DNA of 6,546 nucleotides from Peptococcaceae bacterium (GCA_019415505.1 DXZC01000061.1:1-6546); one strand, 5' to 3'. Positions 1-4,979 are shown, counted from the stretch's first letter. Made by a program: numbers and translations. Notes: generated by a model from the sequence alone, not told the origin.

Positions 1-453
1 GGTACCATTGGCCTAATTAAGGCGATAGATTCCTTTTCCGCTGACCGCAAAGTCAGGCTGGGTACATACGCCGCTCGCTGCATAGAAAATGAAATTTTAA
101 TGGTCATACGCTCAGGCAAGAACATGCGCAAGGATGTTTCCTTGTACGAGGCCCTGGGCCATGATAAGGAGGGAAACGAGGTCTCCCTCATAGATATACT
201 CCACGCCGAAGGCAATTCCATGGCTGAGGATTTGGAGTTAAAATACGCCAAAGCTGAGCTGGGTGAAAAACTAAAAACCCTAGACCAGCGGGAGCAGCAA
301 GTTCTTATTCTCCGCTATGGTCTGGGCACTGATGAAAAGCAAACCCAGAGAGCCGTGGCCCAAAAGCTGGATATCAGCCGCAGTTATGTTTCCCGCATTG
401 AAAAGAAAGCCATTAAAAAACTGCGCCAAGAGCTGGATAACCAAGATGTTTAA
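1..453 (+). CDS. sigK: RNA polymerase sporulation sigma factor SigK, 5'-truncated by the window edge
   Basis: Reading frame 1 is open from base 1 to the TAA at 451-453 and gives 150 residues, so the gene starts upstream of the window. An internal ATG at 100 is not the real start, because homologous sequence continues upstream of it (GTIGLIKAID, then TYAARCIENEILM, the sigma region 2 DNA-melting and -10 recognition segment). The middle block DVSLYEALGHDKEGNEVSLI is typical of SigK rather than SigE, SigF or SigG. Region 4 follows at about residues 94-142, with RYGLGTDEKQTQRAVA and the helix-turn-helix ISRSYVSRIEKKAIKKL that reads the -35 element. SigK directs late mother-cell transcription (coat and cortex genes) during sporulation. 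In some Bacillota the gene is split by a skin element near the end of region 2. Here the frame runs through that area unbroken, so nothing is inserted in the visible part. The N-terminal pro-sequence is not visible. Confidence 0.95.
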   Translation, partial: GTIGLIKAIDSFSADRKVRLGTYAARCIENEILMVIRSGKNMRKDVSLYEALGHDKEGNEVSLIDILHAEGNSMAEDLELKYAKAELGEKLKTLDQREQQVLILRYGLGTDEKQTQRAVAQKLDISRSYVSRIEKKAIKKLRQELDNQDV

Positions 454-465
454 AGTATTTTCAAG

Positions 466-491
466 GGGAGAGGGGCTGCAATCCCTCTCCC
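466..491 (+). terminator. Hairpin after sigK, possible terminator
   Basis: A perfect 9-bp stem, GGGAGAGGG (466-474) and CCCTCTCCC (483-491) with an 8-base loop, starts 13 bases after the sigK stop. The following sequence is C-rich and the first T-run (CTATTTT, near 514-520) is too far away for a classic intrinsic terminator. It may protect the 3' end or terminate weakly. Confidence 0.45.
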
Positions 492-580
492 ACCCCATGA
501 CCCTTAACCCTGCCCTATTTTAACTTGGAGTTATTACCTTAGTTTACCCGGAGAATTCAGCGGAAAACGCTCTTTATAAA

Positions 581-610
581 TTGACACAAAAATTAGCCCC
601 ATTGTTAAAT
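581..610 (+). promoter_or_regulatory. Candidate upstream promoter for the HisJ-family gene
   Basis: A perfect TTGACA -35 box at 581-586 is followed after 18 bases by TTAAAT (605-610), a 4/6 match to TATAAT. It lies 100 bases upstream of the start codon. The -10 is weaker than that of the second candidate at 647-674; the two may be alternatives. Confidence 0.4.
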
Positions 611-646
611 CTGTGTAAAATTCCAGTTAAACCTAGGGCTAAAGCC

Positions 647-674
647 TTGCTTTTCCATTGAGACGTGTTACAAT
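647..674 (+). promoter_or_regulatory. Candidate extended -10 promoter for the HisJ-family gene
   Basis: TTGCTT (647-652), a 16-base spacer and TACAAT (669-674, 5/6 match) make a vegetative-type promoter. The -10 is preceded by TG at 666-667 in the extended -10 position, which compensates for the poor -35. Transcription would begin near 681, leaving a short leader carrying only the ribosome binding site. Confidence 0.55.
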
Positions 675-691
675 GATTAAGAAGTAAGAAT

Positions 692-702
692 AAAGGAGGT
701 GA
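692..702 (+). promoter_or_regulatory. Ribosome binding site that fixes a TTG start
   Basis: AAAGGAGGTGA pairs over 11 bases with the usual 3' end of bacterial 16S rRNA. The GGAGG core ends 10 bases before TTG at 710. No ATG or GTG lies at a usable distance in this frame, so the site supports the TTG initiation codon. Confidence 0.8.
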
Positions 703-709
703 AAATAAA

Positions 710-1558
710 TTGGTATTTGCAGACTACCATGTGCATACCCAGTTTTCCCCAGACTCGGCGGTAAAAATGGAGGATATGGTAAAACGCGGTATTGAACTGG
801 GCCTGACGGAAATGGCCTTTACCGACCATGTGGATTTTGATTCCCCTGGCGGGGACTTTCATACCCTGGAAAACTACCGGGAATATTACCCTGTATTCAG
901 CCGACTTAAAGCTCAGTACGCCCCTAAAATAACCTTATTATTGGGTATTGAAAACGGCTACCAACCCCATGTTACTCAAGAGATGAGCCGCATTCTTCAG
1001 GAAACGCCCCTGGACTTTGCCCTTATGTCCATTCATGCCGTGGATAACAGGCGGTGCTATAATCCTGAATATCAAGCCGGGGTTACAGAGGAAACCGCCA
1101 TACACCGCTACCTGGAGACAGTTCTACAAGCAGTATCTGAATTTCAGAACTACGATTCCCTGGCCCATCTGACTTTCCTGGCCCGCTACTTAAATTCCAA
1201 GTCCCTGCCCTACAAAGAGCACCAGGATTATTTCCACGAGATATTCTCCCTGCTCATTGCAGGCGGCAAAGCTTTAGAAGTTAATACCTCCGGCTACCGT
1301 TACGGACTCTCTGCCCCTATTCCCGATTGGGAACTGCTGGAAGCCTATTATAAAGCGGGAGGACGCCTTATTACCCTGGGTTCCGACGCTCATAAAACAG
1401 CGGATTTAGCGCTAGATTTCGCTCAAGTGCAAAAGGGCTTAGCCGCTATTGGCTTTAAATCTCTGGCTACTTTCAGGGCGAGAAATATGATACTACAACC
1501 CTTAAACGGTACGCCCCGACACTCCAACGCCAGCCTTGTTAAACGTATGTTAGGTTAA
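710..1558 (+). CDS. hisJ: PHP-domain phosphoesterase, histidinol-phosphatase HisJ family
   Basis: This 282-residue protein has the full metal-site set of the PHP superfamily: DYHVHTQFSPD (H7, H9, D15), FTDH (D39, H40), GIEN (E81), SIHA (H109), AHL (H153) and GSDAH (D226, H228). The motif spacing and length (family about 260-280) fit the HisJ/HisK monofunctional histidinol-phosphatases, which remove phosphate from L-histidinol phosphate in the penultimate step of histidine synthesis using a multinuclear metal centre in the cytosol. The start is TTG at 710, chosen by the strong ribosome binding site. The gene stands alone between its own promoter region and a terminator, with no histidine genes visible, so another phosphoester substrate is possible. 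The family is near certain; the exact substrate and the symbol are inferred. Confidence 0.85.
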   Translation: MVFADYHVHTQFSPDSAVKMEDMVKRGIELGLTEMAFTDHVDFDSPGGDFHTLENYREYYPVFSRLKAQYAPKITLLLGIENGYQPHVTQEMSRILQETPLDFALMSIHAVDNRRCYNPEYQAGVTEETAIHRYLETVLQAVSEFQNYDSLAHLTFLARYLNSKSLPYKEHQDYFHEIFSLLIAGGKALEVNTSGYRYGLSAPIPDWELLEAYYKAGGRLITLGSDAHKTADLALDFAQVQKGLAAIGFKSLATFRARNMILQPLNGTPRHSNASLVKRMLG

Positions 1559-1587
1559 AAACCCAAAATTAAAAAACTAGTAACCTA

Positions 1588-1615
1588 CCGAATCCAGTTT
1601 GGATTTGGTTTTTTT
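1588..1615 (+). terminator. Rho-independent terminator of the HisJ-family gene
   Basis: An 8-bp stem, CCGAATCC (1588-1595) and GGATTTGG (1601-1608) with one G-U pair and a 5-base loop, is followed directly by seven Ts (1609-1615). It begins 29 bases after the stop codon and is the clearest intrinsic terminator in the window. Confidence 0.85.
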
Positions 1616-1730
1616 ATGCCTGCTACGGCTAAAGGCTTGCCCTTACCTTTAATTTGGGCCGAGTTAAGCCAATAAAAATTACCAACAATAACCCCCAATT
1701 AACCGGCAAAAAGCCAATATCCCCAACAAT

Positions 1731-1751
1731 TAGCAGTATAAACTACTGCTA
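1731..1751 (+). repeat. Inverted repeat (8-bp stem) between two terminators
   Basis: TAGCAGTA (1731-1738) and TACTGCTA (1744-1751) form a perfect hairpin with a 5-base loop. A further CTGCTA at 1762-1767 could pair with the same left arm, and it abuts the terminator that follows. This gives two mutually exclusive folds. The function is unknown. Confidence 0.5.
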
Positions 1752-1766
1752 CTATAAGCTTCTGCT

Positions 1767-1798
1767 ACCCTAGGCCAAACTAAGCCGGGGTTTTTTTT
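1767..1798 (+). terminator. Second + strand intrinsic terminator, no gene of its own
   Basis: ACCCT-(A bulge)-GGC (1767-1775) pairs with GCCGGGGT (1784-1791), loop CAAACTAA, followed by a run of eight Ts starting at 1791. The T-run lies on the + strand only, so it serves rightward transcription, although the next gene rightward is convergent. It could be a backup for the terminator at 1588-1615 or the end of an unannotated small RNA. Confidence 0.65.
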
Positions 1799-1892
1799 AT
1801 TGTCTGGCTAGTTAAGGGCAAAAGCCCCCAGTTTGGGTTTACGTGAGTTGGCCTAGCTGACGCCCAACTATTTACGCACCTAAACCCAGTGA

Positions 1893-2228
1893 TTAGCCCA
1901 GCTCCGTATATTTTTTCTTGCTGCCGTAAGCCTTTTCCGGCGGGTATTTTTTTCTGTTCTGCGCCAGCTTTTGCCGGACTATTGTAGTGATATCAAAATC
2001 GAGGGCATCGGCAAAAAGGACGGCATAGATTAGCACATCCGCTAATTCCTCAGCCATATGGGCCTGGTTTTCTACTGCTTCAGTATCAGCGCCGCTCCAC
2101 TGGAAGGTTTCCAAAAGCTCCGCCGCCTCTAAAGTGAGGGAGATAGCTAAATCTTTGGGATTATGATACTGCCGCCAGTTGCGCTCATCGCGAAAAGCCA
2201 AAATCTCCCTTAACAAATCCTCGTTCAT
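1893..2228 (-). CDS. MazG-like nucleotide pyrophosphohydrolase
   Basis: This 111-residue all-alpha protein of the MazG/RS21-C6 type hydrolyses nucleoside triphosphates to the monophosphate and pyrophosphate, and in this subgroup usually acts on non-canonical or pyrimidine dNTPs. The Mg2+-binding signature is present: ExxE at E34-E37 inside LTLEAAELLETFQW, then EELADVLIY with E60, E61 and D64. The ending KYPPEKAYGSKKKYTEL is the usual C-terminal block of the family, and the length is normal for single-domain members. Its ATG overlaps the TGA of the upstream HAD gene as ATGA (2225-2228), which indicates translational coupling. A weak AAGGGG lies about 9 bases before the start. It acts in the cytosol, probably in nucleotide-pool cleaning. 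The substrate cannot be read from sequence. It is unlikely to be the toxin-antitoxin-linked MazG, which is longer with two domains. Confidence 0.88.
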   Translation of the reverse strand: MNEDLLREILAFRDERNWRQYHNPKDLAISLTLEAAELLETFQWSGADTEAVENQAHMAEELADVLIYAVLFADALDFDITTIVRQKLAQNRKKYPPEKAYGSKKKYTELG

Positions 2229-2887
2229 AAAATCAACCCCTTTTCTGCAATGGTTAAAAGCTCACTTGGTTCATCAATAATTACCGCCGCTCCGGCGGCT
2301 GCCAGAGCCTCCCGGCCCCGAAAGCCCCAGGCCACGCCAATACAGGGAATATTGGCGTTTTTGGCGGTGTTAACGTCCACCTCGGAATCACCAATATAAA
2401 CGGCGGAATTTGGCGCCACTGCCAAACGCTGCAAAACAGAGAATAGGCCGTCAGCCGCAGGCTTGCGGGGAAATTCCGAGACGCTACCTTGGGCCAAATC
2501 CACGCTACCGCCAAAAAAGGCTGTGGTTAGTTTTACCGTTTCAGCGTGTGATTTATTGGAAAACACACCGATTTTATAACCTAAATCATGCAACCTGGTC
2601 ACAGTTGCCGCCATACCGCCATAGGGTTTGGTAGCGGCGAGACAATTATCACGGTAATGACAGCGGAAAGAGTCTAGAACCGCCTCCCGGTCCTGTGGCG
2701 TAGCTGTGGCCGGTAAAGCCCGCTCCACTAATTTAACTACGCCGTCGCCTAGATATGATTGCACCTCCCCCCTGGTATGTTCAGGGAAGCCATTGTCCGC
2801 CAAAGCAAAGTTTACGCTGGCAGTTAAATCGTCTATAGTATTGAGCAAAGTGCCGTCTAAATCAAAGACAAAAGCTTTTAAAGCCAT
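2225..2887 (-). CDS. HAD-superfamily phosphatase, phosphoglycolate phosphatase/PpaX-like
   Basis: This 220-residue HAD subfamily IA hydrolase has all four motifs: FDLDGTLLNT (nucleophile D9, acid D11), VFSNKSH (S110, N111), RKP (K142) and YIGDSEVD (D167, D171). Residues of about 15-85 form the helical cap between motifs I and II. The layout is that of Gph (2-phosphoglycolate) and PpaX (pyrophosphate) phosphatases, and the length is normal. The ATG at 2887 has AAGGAG at 2894-2899, six bases away. It is the first gene of a two-gene operon with the MazG-like pyrophosphohydrolase, whose start codon it overlaps. That pairing favours a nucleotide or pyrophosphate clean-up substrate, because MazG enzymes release pyrophosphate, but HAD substrates are notoriously hard to predict. 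Phosphoglycolate, arising from DNA end repair, remains an equal option. Confidence 0.88.
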   Translation of the reverse strand: MALKAFVFDLDGTLLNTIDDLTASVNFALADNGFPEHTRGEVQSYLGDGVVKLVERALPATATPQDREAVLDSFRCHYRDNCLAATKPYGGMAATVTRLHDLGYKIGVFSNKSHAETVKLTTAFFGGSVDLAQGSVSEFPRKPAADGLFSVLQRLAVAPNSAVYIGDSEVDVNTAKNANIPCIGVAWGFRGREALAAAGAAVIIDEPSELLTIAEKGLIL

Positions 2888-2893
2888 AATCTT

Positions 2894-2899
2894 CTCCTT
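2894..2899 (-). promoter_or_regulatory. Ribosome binding site of the HAD gene
   Basis: On the minus strand AAGGAG sits six bases before the ATG at 2885-2887, an optimal spacing. Confidence 0.75.
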
Positions 2900-2949
2900 C
2901 CACCTTTTTTAGCTAACTAACAATTTTTTATCCATACAAGCTAGCTTCT

Positions 2950-2955
2950 ACTATA
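2950..2955 (-). promoter_or_regulatory. Possible -10 box for the HAD-MazG operon
   Basis: Minus-strand TATAGT (5/6 match to TATAAT) lies 63 bases upstream of the HAD start. I find no acceptable -35 at 15-18 bases (the sequence there is GGGCTG-like), so it may need an activator or not be a promoter. Better-formed minus-strand promoters lie further upstream at 3299-3320 and 3411-3440. Confidence 0.25.
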
Positions 2956-3049
2956 CCCAGGGTAACGCACCTCAGCCCCTGGAGCGATAAGAATATGGTC
3001 CAATGCGTGGGACTGTAGTGACTCTACAATTTGTAGTCTTTCAACTCCG

Positions 3050-3065
3050 GCAGGAAAATTCCTGC
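3050..3065. repeat. Short inverted repeat GCAGGAA-AA-TTCCTGC
   Basis: Seven-base arms (3050-3056 and 3059-3065) are separated by two bases. The site is nearly a perfect palindrome and could be a protein binding site or a compact hairpin. No T-run follows on the minus strand, and only TTTCT follows on the plus strand. Confidence 0.55.
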
Positions 3066-3085
3066 TTTCTAAATATAGTTAGTTA

Positions 3086-3118
3086 GGGGCGGCAGGAATG
3101 AGGGGCGCCGCCCCCTTT
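3086..3118 (+). terminator. GC-rich hairpin followed by a short T-run
   Basis: GGGGCGGC (3086-3093) pairs perfectly with GCCGCCCC (3107-3114) around a 13-base loop, then C and TTT at 3116-3118. The stem is strong but the T-run is short. No + strand gene ends nearby, so the hairpin may be a structural part of a minus-strand leader or RNA instead. Confidence 0.35.
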
Positions 3119-3202
3119 ATCATCGCTTAACCCCTCTGACTAGGTGTGTAAAGTTTGATAAACCGCTGTCAGCCCCTGAGCGGGCCAAGACTTTGTTTGC
3201 GA

Positions 3203-3219
3203 TTATCCATATTGGATAA
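3203..3219. repeat. 17-bp palindrome, operator-like
   Basis: TTATCCA and TGGATAA arms (3203-3209, 3213-3219) flank a TAT centre with perfect symmetry. The size and symmetry suit a dimeric repressor site, but no regulator gene lies nearby. Confidence 0.4.
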
Positions 3220-3255
3220 AATTGCCCCTCAGCAGTGGTCGGCAAAAAACACAAC

Positions 3256-3297
3256 AGGCATAGCCGGCGGTTAAATGGTTAGACGCGGGTTATGCCT
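3256..3297. repeat. Long stem-loop of 10 + 3 base pairs
   Basis: AGGCATAGCC (3256-3265) pairs with GGTTATGCCT (3288-3297), with one G-U pair on the plus strand. After a single mismatch, GCG (3267-3269) pairs with CGC (3284-3286), leaving a 14-base loop. On the minus strand the G-U becomes A-C, so the structure favours a + strand RNA, although on the minus strand it is followed by TGTTGTGTTTTTT. It resembles a D-arm at first sight but has no T-loop. Confidence 0.5.
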
Positions 3298-3298
3298 A

Positions 3299-3320
3299 TA
3301 TAATTAAATCTATTCAGTTG
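3299..3320 (-). promoter_or_regulatory. Promoter-like pair on the minus strand
   Basis: On the minus strand TTGTCA is followed after about 16 bases by TATATA, which overlaps the edge of the long stem-loop at 3256-3297. A perfect + strand TATAAT at 3299-3304 overlaps the same bases, but its -35 (TGGTTA, 17-base spacing) is poor. It could drive a leader into the HAD-MazG operon. AT-rich sequence makes chance matches likely. Confidence 0.3.
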
Positions 3321-3410
3321 ACAAGGATTGTTACTTTGGTCAGCGTCGCTACTGTCGGCGTCGTCCATAGTTAGAGCCCCAATTCCTTGCCCAAAATGTG
3401 TTCGAGCATG

Positions 3411-3440
3411 ATTATGCGGAATAATTTTATTGTCTGTCAA
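3411..3440 (-). promoter_or_regulatory. Promoter-like TTGACA-18-CATAAT on the minus strand
   Basis: On the minus strand a perfect TTGACA (3435-3440) is followed after 18 bases by CATAAT (3411-3416, 5/6 match). It points toward the HAD-MazG operon about 520 bases away and would create a long structured leader, or a separate RNA. It lies inside the protein-like frame 3120-3500, which argues that one of the two readings is wrong. Confidence 0.4.
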
Positions 3441-3851
3441 CAAGTTTTCCCAAGATTTACATTGCGTTTTTAATCTATTTACAATCGAGTCCTGGGGGAA
3501 TTAGTGTGTCGCTGTTTAACAAATTTCCCATTACATTATGGTACATAAACCGGGGTCTGGCTTTAATTATGTTAGGGTTTAAGCTTTACTGGGCTATGTG
3601 CCAACGCTGCTAGGGTAAGTCCCTTGAGCATAAGCCTGTTTGCAGCTTCACTCCGAGGGCGGTAATAGCGGGAGTTATTTCACCTGAGACGAAAATATCA
3701 GGTTATAAAGGCCCAAACAGTGCTTAGACCCCAAAAACCCCAAGGCTTTTAACAATAGCCCCAATTTCTGAGACCAACGGTTTAAGTTAGCAGTATAAGT
3801 AACCGCGCTAATGTATATCTAAGTTAGATTTGGCTGCCCCAGCCTGAGCCA

Positions 3852-4907
3852 TTAGGTTTGCAATTCAAAATCCATAACGGAAAATGCCGAGGTGTAAATA
3901 TGCTGTCCTGTCTCTACAGTTAGGGTAACACTCTCCCCTGGTATTAGCTCCAGGGTTTGTAAATTTTCATAATAGCCCTTGCCGTCGCTGGAGGGCAACA
4001 CGGCGTTGCTCTCTATTGTAACCACGCCCTTCTCCGCCTGGGAATCCTGAGACATTGTGACCTTATAGGTACCCTCAGGCACCAAATAAATATACCCGTC
4101 CTTGGGCACTAAAGGCTCCTGAGAATACTGGTTCTCCTGGCCCTGGCTAATGGTAAAAGTGTCGTCCCCCCCATTGGAAAAGGCGTAATAGGGTAAAAAG
4201 CTGCCAATAACCAAAATAACCACCAAGGTAACAGCCACAATAGCCGCAATCTTATAAATAGTGCGACGACGGTTTTCTGGCTCATTCTCCTCCACCTCAG
4301 GGTGAACCTTATTGCTGTTTTCCTCAAACTTTTGGGCGGAAATACCCCTTGTAGCCCTGTGCGACGCCAAGACGTCGGGTTGTTCCGACTTCCGGCTCTT
4401 GCCTAGGGAATGGAAAAGACTCTTTTTCCGGGGCTGGACCTCAGGTCCAGGTCCTATTTCCGGGGCCGGGGGGATAAACTCCTCTGGGGTTGGCTCAGTA
4501 CCTGGTTCGCCAGGTAGAACCTCAGCCGCCGCAGCTTGGGCCTCTTGCTCCTCACCATGAGCAGAGTCAGGCCCTTGAGTTACTGGCTCCCTTGCCTCTT
4601 GGATTGTTGCTGCCTCGGTTGTTGACTCTGTTGTTACCGCCTCTGACGAATTTTCGGGCAAATAGGGCGGCGCCTCCTGAATAGGAGGGCTTGCATCAGG
4701 GTATTGGGCCTTAACAGCCTTAATATACATTACGTCATCAACGCTGAGACAATTAGTAGCGGTGGCGTTACCAAAGCCGCAGGCATTATAACAGGCAGCG
4801 CAAATAAACTCCTTTTGGGCTATGGGATATTTACTATCCCCTTCTCTTATGGGACTATGGCAGACGCTACAGCGGCAGTTTTCTGTTCTTGCTTCTGATG
4901 TGTCCAT
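3852..4907 (-). CDS. Membrane protein with N-terminal Cys cluster (zinc-binding) and outer beta-rich domain
   Basis: I do not recognise a named family for this 351-residue protein, but the architecture is clear. Residues 11-53 hold seven Cys (CRCSVC, then CAACYNAC, then C53), a CxxC/CxxC arrangement typical of zinc ribbons or LIM-like fingers. Residues 72-160 are a low-complexity linker rich in Pro, Glu, Ala and Thr. A basic stretch (PRKK near 159-162, RRR at 213-215) precedes a single hydrophobic segment at about 217-239. The C-terminal 110 residues are beta-rich (GYIYLVPEGTYKVT, later ESVTLTVETGQHIYTS). The positive-inside rule puts the Cys cluster in the cytoplasm and the beta domain outside. 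GGGAGG at 4913-4918 sits five bases before the ATG. Clostridial zinc-ribbon membrane proteins of similar layout are common and mostly uncharacterised. It lies directly downstream of a transporter, so a sensing or accessory role is possible but unproven. Confidence 0.8.
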   Translation of the reverse strand: MDTSEARTENCRCSVCHSPIREGDSKYPIAQKEFICAACYNACGFGNATATNCLSVDDVMYIKAVKAQYPDASPPIQEAPPYLPENSSEAVTTESTTEAATIQEAREPVTQGPDSAHGEEQEAQAAAAEVLPGEPGTEPTPEEFIPPAPEIGPGPEVQPRKKSLFHSLGKSRKSEQPDVLASHRATRGISAQKFEENSNKVHPEVEENEPENRRRTIYKIAAIVAVTLVVILVIGSFLPYYAFSNGGDDTFTISQGQENQYSQEPLVPKDGYIYLVPEGTYKVTMSQDSQAEKGVVTIESNAVLPSSDGKGYYENLQTLELIPGESVTLTVETGQHIYTSAFSVMDFELQT

Positions 4908-4912
4908 TGTAA

Positions 4913-4918
4913 CCTCCC
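4913..4918 (-). promoter_or_regulatory. Ribosome binding site of the Cys-cluster membrane protein
   Basis: Minus-strand GGGAGG lies five bases before the ATG at 4905-4907. Confidence 0.75.
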
Positions 4919-4950
4919 ATAGTGAATTTGCCCTTGGCGCATATGGATTT

Positions 4951-4979
4951 ATTATAGCAATATTTCATGATAAATTAAA
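4951..4979 (-). promoter_or_regulatory. Promoter between transporter and Cys-cluster membrane protein
   Basis: On the minus strand a perfect TATAAT (4951-4956) follows TTTAAT (4974-4979, 3/6 match) after exactly 17 bases. The -35 overlaps the stop codon of the transporter gene. This suggests separate transcription of the downstream gene, in addition to any read-through. No terminator is visible in the 67-base gap. Confidence 0.5.

Larger units (their letters stand above)
1559..1892. other. Convergent intergenic region without a gene
   Basis: These 334 bases separate the HisJ-family gene (+) from the MazG-like gene (-). They hold two + strand terminators and one palindrome. A small GGGC-AAAA-GCCC hairpin at 1816-1827 lies downstream of the MazG-like gene on the minus strand, but no T-run follows it, so termination of the leftward operon is not clearly explained. 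I found no reading frame with a ribosome binding site. Confidence 0.7.
2941..3078 (-). pseudogene. Possible coding remnant, 45 codons without a start
   Basis: The minus-strand frame between the TAA at 3079-3081 and the TAG at 2941-2943 is open for 45 codons and has protein-like composition (for example ERLQIVESLQSHALDHILI, then GAEVRYPGY). It has no ATG, GTG or TTG at its beginning and no ribosome binding site. I do not recognise the family. An open run of this size can occur by chance, so this is offered only as a possible C-terminal fragment of a lost gene. Confidence 0.2.
3120..3500 (-). pseudogene. Possible decayed coding region, 125 sense codons with one internal stop
   Basis: One minus-strand frame runs from 3500 to the TGA at 3120-3122 and is interrupted only by a TAA at 3279-3281. 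The first part (73 codons) contains CKSWENLLTDNKIIPHNHAR and later TMDDADSSDADQSN; the second part (52 codons) contains FYPIWIIANKVLARSG. No proper start with a ribosome binding site precedes it. An ATG at 3366-3368 would give only 29 residues, with a weak GGGG eight bases before it. I do not recognise the protein. It may be a remnant, or an artefact of a conserved RNA element that happens to be low in stops. Confidence 0.25.
2888..3851. other. 964-bp gene-poor region with hairpins and broken reading frames
   Basis: No frame on either strand gives a normal gene here. The stretch does hold a 7-bp inverted repeat (3050-3065), a GC-rich hairpin (3086-3114), a 17-bp palindrome (3203-3219), a long stem (3256-3297), an ACCTGA/TCAGGT pair (3682-3703) and a 13-bp palindrome (3817-3829). 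It also has promoter-like pairs on the minus strand and several stop-free stretches on the minus strand that read like protein but lack starts. It could be a decayed gene or mobile element, a long leader of the HAD operon, or a structured non-coding RNA. The sequence alone does not decide. Confidence 0.6.

Noticed and set aside
1730..1741. 12-base direct repeat TTAGCAGTATAA shared with 3787-3798
   Set aside because: A single 12-base match is about what chance gives in a window of this size, and the flanks do not align.
2972..2981. 10-base direct repeat TCAGCCCCTG shared with 3169-3178
   Set aside because: Too short and the flanking sequence differs; expected by chance.
3256..3297. tRNA-like D-arm appearance (TTAAATGGTTAGA in a GCG/CGC stem)
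   Set aside because: There is no T-loop GTTCRAAT sequence, no anticodon arm and no acceptor stem of the right spacing downstream.
3506..3613. GTG-started + strand frame of 35 codons with a hydrophobic middle and GGGGG just before it
   Set aside because: The putative ribosome binding site is a poor match and too close, no promoter fits, and it overlaps the minus-strand protein-like frames. A chance frame is as likely.
3832..3844. GGCTG-CCC-CAGCC hairpin just downstream of the Cys-cluster membrane protein gene
   Set aside because: Only five base pairs and no T-run on the minus strand, so it is not a convincing terminator.
4312..4898. Three open frames on the + strand opposite the Cys-cluster membrane protein
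   Set aside because: They mirror the Pro/Glu/Ala-rich linker codons of the real gene, lack ribosome binding sites and show no domain.
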